A stretch of DNA of 64,000 nt, from the NCBI GenBank assembly GCA_002897115.2, contig BCIH01000015.1:88522-152521 (forward strand), in the 5' to 3' direction. The translations under genes were made by a program, and so were the position numbers. The DNA is from Prototheca cutis (taxonomy: Eukaryota > Chlorophyta > Trebouxiophyceae > Chlorellales > Chlorellaceae). Below the pieces are notes generated by a model. That model was not told the origin of the DNA, did no database searches, and saw nothing but the letters and a program-made list of their open reading frames with translations. Positions 45,403 through 56,571 of the stretch are shown piece by piece; position 1 is the first letter of the stretch; each line of letters starts with the position of its first letter.

Positions 45403-47956
45403 TCATTTTTTGTTGGGCGGGCGGTGGTCCGCGCCCACCGCTTCCGCCACGCTGACAAAGCCGTCCCGGGCCAGGCACGCAGCCAGCTCAGCTTTCACCC
45501 TGGGCACCAGGCCCGGCCCGCTCAGCGCCAGTGCCGTGTACAGCTGTACCAAGCTCGCCCCTGGGGGAAGGGGGGTTGGGGATGAAGGGATGTGGGGTGG
45601 CGGTCCTTTGAAGGGTTGATGGAAACATGCAGCAACAATGCAGATGCCCCCTTCAAACTTCCTCTCACCGGCACGGATCTTGCGGTAGGCCTGCTCGCCA
45701 GAAGACACGCCGCCCACGCCGACGATGGGCAGTTGACCCCGGGTCAGCCGGTACATGCGGGAGAGCACCGCGGTGCTGCGCTCAAACAGCGGCGCGCCGC
45801 TAAGACCACCGGCCTGCGTGCCGTCTGGCGACTCTATGAGTTCCGCCGGCCGCTCCACAGTGGTGTTGGAAATAATCAGGCCGTCCACGCCCTGAGAAAG
45901 CGCGACCGCAGCAATGTCCTTCTCGTCCTGCTCTGTCAGATCTGGTGCAATCTTGACCAGCAGCGGCGGCGGGGCCTGCGGAGGAGGGGTTTGTTTGAAT
46001 GTGTGTGTGTGTGCGTGTGTGTGTGTGCGCGCGCGCGTGTGCACGCACGCACGGCACACACCATGCCCACGGCCATCACCCCCCCTCCCCCCAACCCAAG
46101 AAATCCTACCAACCTTTCCGTGCCATTCCAGGCTGTCCCGCGCTTTCTTCACGCGCCGCACCAGTGCCTCGAGCTCCCTCCGGCCCTGCAGGCTCCGCAG
46201 CCCTGTTGACGATGATTGTCAAAGCAGGAGTTTGCATGTGAGTTGATCACTCCGCGAGGATGCAGCAGGGAGTGAGTTGTCGACACCATGCCATCGGGCA
46301 ACTCACGCCTCCGCAAAGCCTGCTGCAACGACATACCGGGGGTGTTTGGGGAGGACACGTTGATCACCAGGTAATCGGCCTGCTTGGCCAGTTTCTCCAC
46401 GCCGATGCAGTAGTCGGCGGCGGCATCCTCTGTGGTCTTGTTCTTGCCCAGGTTGATCCCCAGCAATCCAGTGGGGAAGGCGTTGCCGAGCTTACGTTGC
46501 CTGGGTTGGGCCGGGCCGGGTGAGTTGGCAAGAACGTTGGGAGTGTCTGGCTTTCACCAGGCAAGCTGGAGCGATGGCAGAACCACTGGGAACAGGTGCT
46601 TGATAGTGCCTCAACCACCTCCCCCCCTCCAGCCTTTCACCCAGGCCAACCTCTCACGGAAGGCAGTGATCCGGTCATGTGCAAAGTCCAGGCCTTCGCT
46701 GTTGAAACCGTAGCGATTGATCACCGCACTGTGTGGTTTCGTCCGTGTTTGTGTGTGTCAGAGAGAGAAAAGGGGATGCCGTTGTGGGAGCTGCATGACA
46801 ACAGGCCAAACAACTGGGTGACCGACAGTTTCCCAAAATGCCACACACCCATGCTCCATGAGACGGAAGATGCGGGGCTTGGGGTTGCCGGGTTGAGGCA
46901 GCGGCGTCACGGAGCCTGTGTTGAATGCAAAGCATGGAGCAAGGATGGATGGGTTAAGAGACCACTATGACAGAGACGGTCTTGCTGTTGGCCATGGTAG
47001 ATATCCATACCCACCTGGGCAACACGGACAGTACTGCAACACCATGCATCCGCTCGCAATCAGGGCACGCCACACAAAATACTCACAGCAACACAACACC
47101 TCCATTTGTGTGCACGAATCTGCAAAAACAATCTCCCAAAGCTCGCTGCGCTCACCAATCTCAATAAATCCAAAGCCCATTCTCAGCATGGCCTCGGGAC
47201 CCTCGGCATTCTTATCAAAACCAGCTGCCAAACCTTTGATGAGGTGATGAAAGGAATGGGAGGCGGAGGATGCAGGTCAGGGATGTTGAGTTTGAAACAG
47301 GAATGATGAGCTGCACTTCATCCTAGCGCTCTGGCTCTGAGAATATTTTGTCTTGCCAGCGCAGGGTTCTCCACAACCTGGCCCCCTGGCATGGGCACTA
47401 TAACCCCCCAAGACCCAGGTCCCCTCACCCCCTCCAGCCGCACACACTCACCGATGGGGTTGCTAAACTGCTTGCCCCACACGCTTGTGTGCAGCGAGGG
47501 AGGGTCTGGCCGGCTGTCCCTGGGCACGAGTCGCCATGCTGCAGCCCAGACAGCCAGCTCATGCGCCCGCTCTGGGTCAAGCAGCCGTACCAGCTTGGCT
47601 GCACAAGTGGAGCTTTTTGGGTGGCTGTGGACACAACATGCTCGACAGAACGCATCTTCTGCATCATGGACTGATACCCAGAGCTGCCACTCATCACCGG
47701 GCTCGCAGGCCTGGTCGACCACTCACATCCTTGATCAGCAAGATCAAACTGGAGCTGCGTCAAGTCATGCCGGTAGGTCGCCATGCCTCCGGCCGCAGCA
47801 CCGGCCAAAACGTAGCTCAATCGCCTCTGTTGTGCAGTAACAATAGAATTATATCGATGGGCGGTGGCAAAGGGGAGTCAAAGTCTCCACGGATCGAGCA
47901 TGCCCCTGCACGGTGCCACCACACGAGCCACCCACCAAGCCAGCGACCAGTGCCAT
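45403..47956 (-). CDS. DHODH: Dihydroorotate dehydrogenase (quinone), class 2, mitochondrial
   Basis: FMN enzyme of the inner mitochondrial membrane that oxidises dihydroorotate to orotate in pyrimidine synthesis and passes electrons to quinone. Conserved blocks in order: membrane helix [97 protein letters not shown]; catalytic-loop NVSSPNTPG with the class 2 Ser; [57 protein letters not shown]. The stop is at 45405-45403. The exon with the membrane helix starts at an acceptor at 47826, so a short first exon lies upstream; ATG 47956 fits the phase but is a guess. An intron at 45975-46110 holds CA/GC repeats before its acceptor (sense). The reading is otherwise intact. Confidence 0.96.
46000..46040. 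repeat. GT/GC alternating tract in DHODH intron
   Basis: Alternating GT then GC dinucleotides, able to adopt Z-DNA. In the gene's sense it is a GC/AC tract upstream of the acceptor. Confidence 0.9.
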
Positions 47957-48180
47957 GGATACCCCTCGTGACCTCTCTCGAAAATGTTTCAGCGCATGCT
48001 CACATGAAATTGTTTGAAAATCTAGTCCAATTATGCACTGATTACCCTGGAATTATTTTGCGTCCCTCCATGGATCTCGACAGGAAGTGCACGTCTCTCG
48101 TCCAGGTTTTGTTTTTCGGCGCCGGCCCTGCCCTGCGACACGGAATGAATGCCCGTGCCATGGATGAAATCCCAGACGGG

Positions 48181-49950
48181 TCATCCTGCCGCTACCTCCC
48201 CTGCCATCATGGCTGCACACGCCTCTTTCAATTGCTGACCATGATGCATGATCGCCCGGTCTGCAGGGTGGCGACCAAAAGCGGTGTTATTGTGGGGCTT
48301 TTGTGCAGTGGCCTTTGCATGAGGAGCACCATCGCCGCTCTGGCTACGTACCTCCCAAGGTGTAGTGCACCTCGTCCGTATTCTCCCGCTTCTTCTCATT
48401 GATGTACCTGATACACAAGGCTCAGAACAAAACTCTGTTTGCCTTTTTCTGAGGTAGCGTCAATGACACAGTGCCACCATTGGATCATTACCACAGTCCA
48501 TTACCCAACTTTCAGCCCCTCCCAAACACATTTCGCGTAATCAATGTCCTGATAGACAGCTCACCACTGCGACACAAATGTAGCCAGCGCGTCTTCAATG
48601 TCACCTATTCTGGGAATCGTCTCATCGGGCTTGACGCCCATGCCAGCCAGGAGGTGCAGCAGCGCCCCTGTTTTTTTGTAGGAGGGTGTCGCATGGAATG
48701 GAGTTTGAAGAAGAACCACCACTGTGAGATTCAGCACCTGGACCAGGGGCAGCCATCCCAGAACCCAAGCCCTGGCTACTTGCCTGGCCTGGCCTGGCCC
48801 CCACAACACAAACCACTCTGGGTCATGATGACGATGATGATGTAACCCCCCCCCCCCNCCCCCCCAAAAAATCAAGCCCTCCTCAGGCCTTTGCTCAGCT
48901 GCCCGCCCGCCAAGTCGAGGAGTTGGAGCACCGCAAAGAGCAGTCCCTGGCGCGCGAGGTCTGTGGATGTCCACCCGCCATTCGCTGCAACCATGTCGGC
49001 CGGCACGAGACTGGAGATGACGTAAGACCGCGGCGCGCCAGCTTGGCTGTCGGCGGCAGCCGCCAGCCCATCGGCCAGCGTCCGGGGCGCTGGCGTCTCG
49101 GGTAGCCGGGCAATCTCACGAGCATGCAGCCCAAAGCCCTCGGCCAGCCGCCACTGTGCACCAGCAATAACGTACCTGTGTTGTGCGTGTGTGGGCCGGG
49201 GAGGGTTTTGAAGAGAGGGCATGGACGTTACGACCCCAAACCATGCTGTGCTGGCACCACCCAACCAAGGTGGCCCTTCAACCCACCGCCACCCGCATAA
49301 TCTCTACTCCTCCTAGAACAAGCCACGCACGCAAAGCTGGTGGTGGTCAGGCCCGGACGCCCCGACTCCTCCTTGATCAGCTTGAGCAGGTCAGTCCTGG
49401 GGATTGGCACCCCAGGCTTACAGGAGTGAGCAAACAGGAAATGCCGGACTACCGTCACTGCCAAGTTCTCCTCTTCCTGTGGAGTAGTGTACACTCAGGG
49501 GGAGGGAGTGCTTGAGACAGATGGGAATGATACTCCCGAAGGTTTATTCAAGACGGCTTGGAATGGGATCGGTGGGTGGTTTTTGGAACGGCCCCCCCCC
49601 CCCCCCCCAAAAAAAAAAGAAATGAAATAAAAGCGGTAACAACATCCCTCCCACCAAGGGCACCTGAGGAGACAACGAGTGCTTGGTGGTGCTCCTGGAA
49701 GTCCAGTCCCGATGGAGCTCCGCAATCTGCCAAGCAGGGCAATCCGAAGGGAGGGGGCGTCATCAGCTGGTCCAGAGAGAACGAGGGCTATGCACGATGC
49801 ACGGCCAGGCACAGTAAACAGCACACAACACATCATCCCAGGCACCACACTGACCACTCTTTGCATTGCTGCAACCTCCTCTGGTTGATATCCAGGCAGC
49901 CCCTCTCCCCTGCCCTGGACCACAGCAGTGCTGTCGTCATTCCCTGCCAT
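48181..49950 (-). CDS. NSE3: SMC5/6 complex subunit NSE3 (MAGE homology domain)
   Basis: NSE3 with NSE1 and NSE4 forms the ring-bridging part of the SMC5/6 complex in chromosome repair. Six exons (49950-49858, 49476-49331, 49175-48889, 48667-48565, 48407-48352, 48260-48181) splice in frame to 254 residues. MAGE landmarks: ENLAVTVVRHFLFA; then YVIAGAQWRLAEGFGLHARE; SYVISSLVPADM; GLLFAVLQLLDLAGGQLSKG; RIGDIEDALATFVSQWY; and the winged-helix end INEKKRENTDEVHYTLG. Intron 3 (48888-48668) needs a GC donor to keep frame and carries an interrupted poly-G tract (sense) just after it. The N-terminal 31 residues are polar and unconserved. It shares a 581 bp upstream region with the CLC gene. Confidence 0.92.
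48846..48865. repeat. Poly-C tract with N (poly-G in sense) in NSE3 GC-AG intron
   Basis: C tract with one N at 48858, about 25 bases after the GC donor in the NSE3 sense. Confidence 0.9.
49592..49618. repeat. C17-A10 tract in NSE3 intron 1
   Basis: Poly-C followed by poly-A on the + strand. In the NSE3 sense it is T10-G17 in the 3' half of the intron, an exception to the usual polarity. Confidence 0.9.
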
Positions 49951-50531
49951 GGTTAAATGAGGCCGTATGCTGTACATCAGCGTGTGTGCACGTGGTCAAA
50001 CATGCAGACAGACTCTCCCAGAGCACCCATCTTCCCCAGCACACAAATCGTGCCTGGTCTGCTTGAGCCAGACGCAGGGCCGAACGAATGCTGGCTCATG
50101 CTCGACCGTCTAGAGGCCACTGGTCTCGCCCTCAGGATAAATCACAAGGCCAATTACATATCTTTGTATGGATCATCATAGCATATCCGTATCTCTATCA
50201 CCGAGCGGATGCGCTGTTTTTGTGTCTGTCCGGTCGGTCGGTCAGGAGTGTTCCCTGGATCACTTGCACCGGCGCGGCCTCCGTTTTCTCGTCATCTCCC
50301 AGGCCAGAAGCAAGAGCAGGCGGGTCGCAAATCGCTCGCCACGGTAATTGAAAACATATTTTATGCATGCATTATGACCCTGCAGGTGGCAAATACGTGA
50401 ACGTGCAGGACGGGAGCGTTAGGCCCCGGAACTCAGTACCCCTGGAACGCTTGCAGCGCGACTGCGTACCGCTGCCGACGCACAAGAAGACAAGAATCCT
50501 GTCATTCCGTGATACAGCGCCGTAGAGGGGC
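49951..50531. promoter_or_regulatory. Shared NSE3/CLC upstream region
   Basis: 581 bp between divergent start codons. AT content rises near 50150-50380. No specific motif is claimed. Confidence 0.4.
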
Positions 50532-53500
50532 ATGGCCGGTGGGAGGCCGGGCCTCTTCAAGCTTACGACGGATGAAGAACCCATAGGTCGGTTGGTGTTG
50601 GCGAGGCAGGGCACAGCTTCCGTGGGACCATCGGGGTCTCCCCCTGGCGCCCCGGCCCACGATGTCCGATCCCCACATTTTCTTTTACAACCAGATCATG
50701 ATTACCAGCCCGGGCCTGGGCAGCCGCGCAGCTCGAATGGCGCCTCCTTTGACGAGCGCTCCCCACTCCGGGCGGGGCGCTCCGAGGCGGACATGTCCAC
50801 GGGGGTGCCCGTAGAAGAAGCCAGCGTGGACTTTGAGTCCCGGTTCAGGGGCCGCTGGAGCACCATGCTGCGTCAGCTCTTCTCAAAACGCAACACCGTG
50901 GAGAGCGCAGGGAGCAACCACAAGTACACTGCCAGCGGTACGTTTTGGTGGTGTTTGCTGTGGTGTGGGAGGGGTGGCGGGGAGGTTTCGTGCAGGGTGC
51001 AGGTGGGAATTGTTTTCTGGGACTCGCTGGATTGATGGGGCTAGGGATCACCAAGCAAGTCGCCGTGGCAACACCCACCTCACAGAGCGTGCTCGGCTGA
51101 ACAAGATTCAGAGTATCGACTACCTGGCACCCAGCAGCCGCGTGTACCGGCAGTGGCTGTCAGCGCAGCCCTGGCAGCGCTACTGGGACCGATGGCTCAT
51201 GATGGCTGCCATTGGCATCGCAGTGGGCATCACGGGCTTCATGCTGCACCTGCTCATCCACATGCTCGCCGTTGTCAAGATCACAAGCACCAGGTCTGTG
51301 GTGTTTGGCAGGGGGATGGGCTTTGTTGAATGGGATTGTGCATGTGGGTGCATGAGAAGGGTCTCCTGTGAGAGTGGGTTGTAAAAAAAAGGGCCGGGCC
51401 CTGCCTTGGCGCCTGGCCCCAAAACTCGCAACGCAAACGGCGTCCATCGCATCCCCACACCCCGACAAGTACAGGTGGCTGCTGACGCACACGCACGTCA
51501 TTGTCAGCTGGATATTCAACCTTTCTTACTCGCTGGGTCTGGTCTACTGCTCCAGCTGGCTGGTCGTCAACGTGGCCCCAGAGGCTGCAGGGGCCGGGGT
51601 GGCTGAGGTCTCTGCCTACCTCAATGGCTGCGCCATGCCCAAAGTATGTTGGAAGAGCTTTTCTGGGCAGGGAGGCTCCTGGTGAACAGGCTTCGCACTG
51701 TGGACCGAGCCTAAGACATCCCTGTGATCGCCGTCCTTTCTTCTGCAGATTCTGGATTTCAAGACGCTGTGGGTCAAGTTCCTGTCGGCAGCCACGGCCG
51801 TTGCGTCGGGCCTTCCCGTCGGACCCGAAGGGCCCATGGTTCACATGGGAGCCTCCATTGGTGAGTGTGTCCTATGAGTTGTTCGTGGCCAATCAGGTGG
51901 TGGAATGCTGCAATTCTCTCCCCCGTTTTCTCGCAACACACATAACCCCCCCCCCCCCTTTCCAACTCTCAAAACTTTCGACCAAAACCAACTTATGCAG
52001 CATCTGGGATGAGCCAGGGTCATTCGACGACGCTGGGCTGTGACTCAGGCCTATTCCGTCGTTTTCAAAACCCAAAGGACAAGCGTGATTTCGTGACGGC
52101 CGGCGCGGCAGTGGGCATCGCGGCGGCCTTTTCCGCGCCCATTGGGGGCATGCTGTATGTGTTCGAGGACGTGGCATCGTTCTGGCAGCACTCACTGAGC
52201 TGGCAGATCTTCTTTGCCAACATGATTGCTGTGCTGACCGTGGACACGCTGCGGTCTGCGGAGAGCGCGTTGCAGGAGGGCACCTTTGGGCTGTTCGACC
52301 GCGAAGCCAGCACCGTGTTTTTCGAGGTCTACACGCAGCTGAACAACCACGTGATGGCCATGATCCCGGCCGCGGTCTGCGGCGCGCTGTGTGGCGCGCT
52401 GGCCGTCGCCTTTACCATCATCAATTTGAAAGCGATCCGGTTCAGGAGCGCCGTCATCAACCCGGACAAGCGACTCCGCCTCGCTGAGCCCTGCGTCTTG
52501 ATCATCCTGTTTGTCACGCTGGGCATGATCCTTCCCCTGTTCTTCCCCTGCACCCCGACGCAGTGCGTGGTGCTCCAGGGCGAGACCACTCCCATCTGCC
52601 CTGACGGCCAACCAGAGTACGTCCACCGCGTCGTCGAGGAGACGTTGGAGTTGTTTACCTGCTCCAGGAGTGCGCACACCAGCCAGGTGCCCAAGGAGAG
52701 TGGTGGTGGAACTGGTGGTGGCGGAGGTGCTGACGGCTCTGGTGCTGGGAACATCACCATTCCGTCAAGTTACAACGAACTGGCGACGTTGATGAGCGTC
52801 ACAGGCGAAGATGCGATCCGGCATCTATTCTCCAGAGGCACGCACCGTGAATTCGGCTACGCCGCTTTAGTCGTTATGCTGGTGTGGTACTTTCTGGGTG
52901 CGGCCTGGACGGCGGGCTCGGCCATTGCCTCGGGCGTGTTTGTGCCCATGCTGCTCATCGGGGCCTGCGTCGGCCGCATCATCGGATTGGTAATGGTGGA
53001 CATGGCCGCGCGCCGGGGAGCGGGGTCCGAGGGCGCCCCCCCCGGCGTGTTCCTGCCGCCGCACCCGCTGTCTTTCATCGACCCGGGGGCGTTTGCCCTG
53101 ATCGGGGCTGGAGCTTTCATGGGCGGCGTCACGCGCATGACCATCGCGCTGGCGATTATCCTGATGGAAGTTTCCAACGACGTCCGCATGCTGCTGCCAC
53201 TCATGGTCGCCATCATGGTTGCCAAGATGGTGGCAGACATGGGCAGCCACCCGCTCTACCATGGGCTCCTGGAAGCCAAGTGCATCCCGTTCCTCCCGAA
53301 GGACCCCGTGTCCTCGGGAGGGTCGCTGGACCTCGTAGAAGTCCGGCACGTCATGAACTGGCCCGTCACAACCCTCCGAGAACACATCCGCCTGGGAGAC
53401 CTGCGCGACGTCCTGCGCCGCACAAAGTTCCAAGGGTTTCCCGTGGTCCGTGATACCACTCAAGGACCGGTGTACGTCGGGCTCCTGGTCCGAGACCACC

Positions 53501-53711
53501 TCCTAAAGCTCCTGCTGGAAGCCGTCCGCCAAGGGACCTGCCAGCACCTGGAAGTGTCGTTCTCAGGTCTGATTGGATTGCATTGCATTGGTTGTGTGTG
53601 GGGGTTGGGGGGGAGAGAGGGGGATGCGTGGTGGTTGGATGAGGCGCATACGTATGTACTCTGACAGCGGAGGTTACCTTTTGAGTCTGTAGACACCCCC
53701 CCTTCACCCCC

Positions 53712-53751
<40 letters not shown>

Positions 53752-54372
53752 CAGAGCTGAACCACCAATTCGTGGAGACGGCAGCATCGGAACGGGAGTC
53801 GGAGCAGCAGATGGCAGTGCTTGAAGGCCGAGATCTGCCGTCGGCCAACTTCCAGGCGACCATGAGCTTGTGGGACGAGTCGCTCGACCTCACGCCTTAT
53901 ATCAACTTTTCGGCATTCACGGTGCGTGGGTTGACCGGGTTGGGCGCATGATTGTGGTTGCAGGGAAACTGCGGGCAAGCGTAATATGACGCGGGTTCGA
54001 ACGCCCCTACCCACCCTGCTGCCCACCCACCCTTACCAACAGGTGACTGAGACCTTTTCGTTGGAGCGTTCCTACATTCTTTTCTGCAACATGGGTCTGC
54101 GCCACCTGGTCGTCGTGGACGAGCACAACCGCGTCAAGGTCTGCATGTGCCGTGGATTGCGGAATCATTTCAGTGGTGGTTTGGCTGGATCCGTGGGAGA
54201 GCATGACCGCTGCTGCCCAACGTTCTCACACCCTCTCCCGGGTCCTAAAACACTGCAGGGCATCGTGACAAGAAAAGACTTGCTCGGGTACCGATTGGAC
54301 GAGGCGGTTGCAAGGTCCCGGGCGGGAGGGCCGCCCTCTGCCAGGCACGGCGAGATGCCCTCCCAGGCGTGA
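50532..54372 (+). CDS. CLC-family chloride/anion transporter with CBS domains
   Basis: Eight exons (50532-50937, 51086-51293, 51475-51643, 51749-51860, 52001-53566, 53755-53921, 54043-54138, 54259-54372) splice in frame to 945 residues. A cytosolic N-terminus of about 150 residues precedes the CLC membrane core. Motif 1 reads GAGVAE (244-249) instead of the usual GSGIPE; motif 2 is GPEGP with gating Glu E288; the position of the exchanger proton-Glu holds Asp (D355 in VFEDVASFW); motif 3 is SGVFVPMLLIGACVGR. A Gly-rich loop lies near 525-540. Two CBS domains close the protein (VRHVMNWPVTTLREHIRLG and NMGLRHLVVVDEHNRVKGIV). Similarity is closest to ClC-7/plant CLC types, so an endomembrane anion/proton exchanger is likely. 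AATAAA at 54673 may be its poly(A) signal. Confidence 0.95.
51946..51958. repeat. Poly-C tract in CLC intron 4
   Basis: 13 C about 40 bases before the acceptor at 52000. Confidence 0.9.
53712..53749. repeat. (CA)19 microsatellite in CLC intron 5
   Basis: CA repeat running directly into the acceptor of the sixth exon. Confidence 0.95.
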
Positions 54373-54709
54373 GACGATCTCGTCCTTCCTACTGGAATGA
54401 AATGGAGTCTTGACTCGCGTCCCCAGCAGCAACCCCTTCCTGGCATTTCTGGCAAGGTCAACCGCCGTGCCTATTCTGGACGGAGGCGTGCCAGTGTTGC
54501 CCTGCTGCAGCTCCCCTGGGCCTGCCACGTGCATGACTGCTGCTGCAATCCGTCTTGGTGCACTGCGGGCCCTTCCTTAACCTGCACTCCTCTCTTTTCC
54601 TTGTCATTTGTGTGACATCCAGCTTTCCTCGTGGAAAAACAGCGAGCATGCTGCTCATTCGCTCTGAAAACAAATAAAGGATGACAACACCCAAGGCGGT
54701 ATCTGATGA

Positions 54710-55821
54710 TCACATGATCTCAATGGCCATGGGCTCGTCTGCACAAGGGTTCTGCTCGCCAGCAGCAGTATTGCTTGTCCGCGCATCCAGCACCACCAAG
54801 TCCTCCTCCACGATTACTCCTGCACCGCCGACAGGCTCGGGCTTGCTGTGGGTTTCAGATGGTTTTGCAGCACCGAAAGTAGTGTTCCGCTGCTGAGCAC
54901 CACTGCCACCAAAGGCTGCGGCGAGCGTTGCTTGGCGGTACATGCGCCCATCAGACCCCGGCTCGACGCCCTGAGGCACGCGGCTGCCCGCCCGTGTCTT
55001 GCGAAACGCAGAATCCGGCGCAAATTTGGCTGCCAGCGGGTGCACTGTGACGGACATCGGCTGCTGTGATGAACCTCCAGTAGGGTTGGGCGCACCAGCC
55101 GCCGCAGTGGCTGCGCGGCACGATGCGACGCTGGGCCGCCACTCATCATCACAACGAGCTTGACTCCCTCCCCGGTGTCCCGTCCCGCCGTGCTCGTCCT
55201 CGTCGTCACTGCTGCTGCTGGTGTCGAGGAAATGGGCTTCGGCCTCGAGTTGTCGTTGCCGGCGGGCGGCCCGGGCCGCGAGGGCCGCGAATTGCGCGGC
55301 TTCCTCGGGCGTCTGTGCAGAGCCCTCGGGCGCGGCGGCCGCAGCGTCGACGTCGTACGGCAGGCGCGGGAACAGCGCACGGTCGGCTACACTGCGCAGC
55401 TTGTCCAGCAGCGCCACCGCAAACCGAGCGACGTCGGGCTTCGGGTGCGCGGTCAGCGTGGCCACCGCCCCGCCGACACCCGTGGACGCCAGGTCCGCCA
55501 GTTCCAGGCGGTAGCAGTCCAGTTTTCGCAGCGCACACAGCAGGTCGTGCCGGCTCGACTGCTCGTCGAGCAGTGTGGTGCGGAGCGCCGCGATGTCGGC
55601 CGCCGTGAAACAGACCTGGCTCGCATCCAGTCTCACCACCTTGGACCTGCGTTTTGTTTTGGGGGAGGGGGCTGTTGTTGTTGGGGTGTGTCTGTGTGTG
55701 TTCTGGGGAAGGGTTTGTCTGCGTATTTGGTGTGCGAGAGAGGACATTGTGGAGTCCCTGAAGGCAACCCAAAACAATTCACTCACAGGGTGAGCAGGGT
55801 GCGCTGCTGCTGGGACTTCAT
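54710..55821 (-). CDS. TFIIS N-terminal (LW) domain-like protein
   Basis: Two exons (55821-55787, 55646-54710) splice in frame to 323 residues. Residues about 20-105 form a helical bundle resembling the TFIIS/Elongin A/Med26 N-terminal domain: LRKLDCYRLELADLASTGVG, then TLTAHPKPDVARFAVALLDK. Such domains dock transcription elongation factors. The rest is Ala/Glu-rich, acidic with a Ser run, then low-complexity Gly/Ser to the C-terminus. No zinc ribbon follows, so it is not TFIIS itself. Domain assignment rests on pattern only. It ends 337 bp after the CLC stop. Confidence 0.65.
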
Positions 55822-56571
55822 GATAACGCGCACGGCTACTACCAATCTCCTCCACACTCTCGACGAGGGGTCATATCATGGCTCGTGCAGCTCAAGCTGC
55901 CTCGACATGCCCAGGAGGGCCTGGTGGAGCTCGGCCGGTGGGTAGTCTCCCTTCCGAACGAACAGGGAGCAGGGAACCCGAATGACTACTCAAGGACTCG
56001 TCGGAAACGCTCAACCGCTCGTCCCTGGCAACCGTTTCCTTGTAGAAAAGCTATGCGAACATCTGTAAAAAGCGAGAATCTGTGGCGCTGGATGAGAGCC
56101 CCCCTTTGAACGGCTTGCAAGAACCAAAGGGAATTTGAACCTCCAAAACCCGCTGTCCCTGGCTGGCCCTCCCGAGATCAGGCGAGAGATCTAGCGAGGA
56201 TTGCCCAAAACCAGCAGGAAATTGCAGATTTCCCAAGCCATCATTTTGGGGGCAGATAATTTCCATCATGTCATTCGCGTGACGTTCCGAGAGAGGGTGG
56301 TGGTGATACCGGCCGTCGGCAGCCCCGTCGTTTTGACCGGAGCTGTGCTCGGGGAGGATGGCCTTCCCGACGCCACACACACAGCTGAGCGCCACGGGCA
56401 ACACTCATACGTCGGAGGGTACTATTTTGAGTTCCCAACGTGAGTGTGCGCAGTTGTGTGGGAGCGCGGCGAGTGTACTAGCATGGGTCGGGGCAGGTGC
56501 TTGCCCAGGGCGGAAGGTATTCCTTGCATGGGCAACCTGCAGAACTGTCTGCTATTTGCCAGTGCTTGCAG
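55822..56571. other. Unresolved region 5' of the coiled-coil gene
   Basis: 750 bp that should hold promoters for the flanking divergent genes and possibly 5' exons of the downstream one. An open frame at 56201-56440 (VIRVTFRERVVVIPAVGSPV onward) ends in a good GTGAGT donor and may be a real exon, but joining it to the acceptor at 56571 leads to a stop at 56740. I leave it uncalled. Confidence 0.3.

Noticed and set aside
48340..48353. NSE3 ending directly after YTLGGT at an in-frame stop
   Set aside because: The stop overlaps a GTACGT donor, and splicing to 48260 gives a longer frame-consistent C-terminus typical of the family.
52192..53499. Overlapping long frames on the - strand within 52.2-53.5 kb
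   Set aside because: They are shadows of the large CLC exon, which encodes clear transmembrane and CBS sequence on the + strand.
53985..54010. GGTTCGAA box resembling a tRNA internal promoter
   Set aside because: No cloverleaf can be folded around it, stems do not pair, and it sits in a CLC intron.
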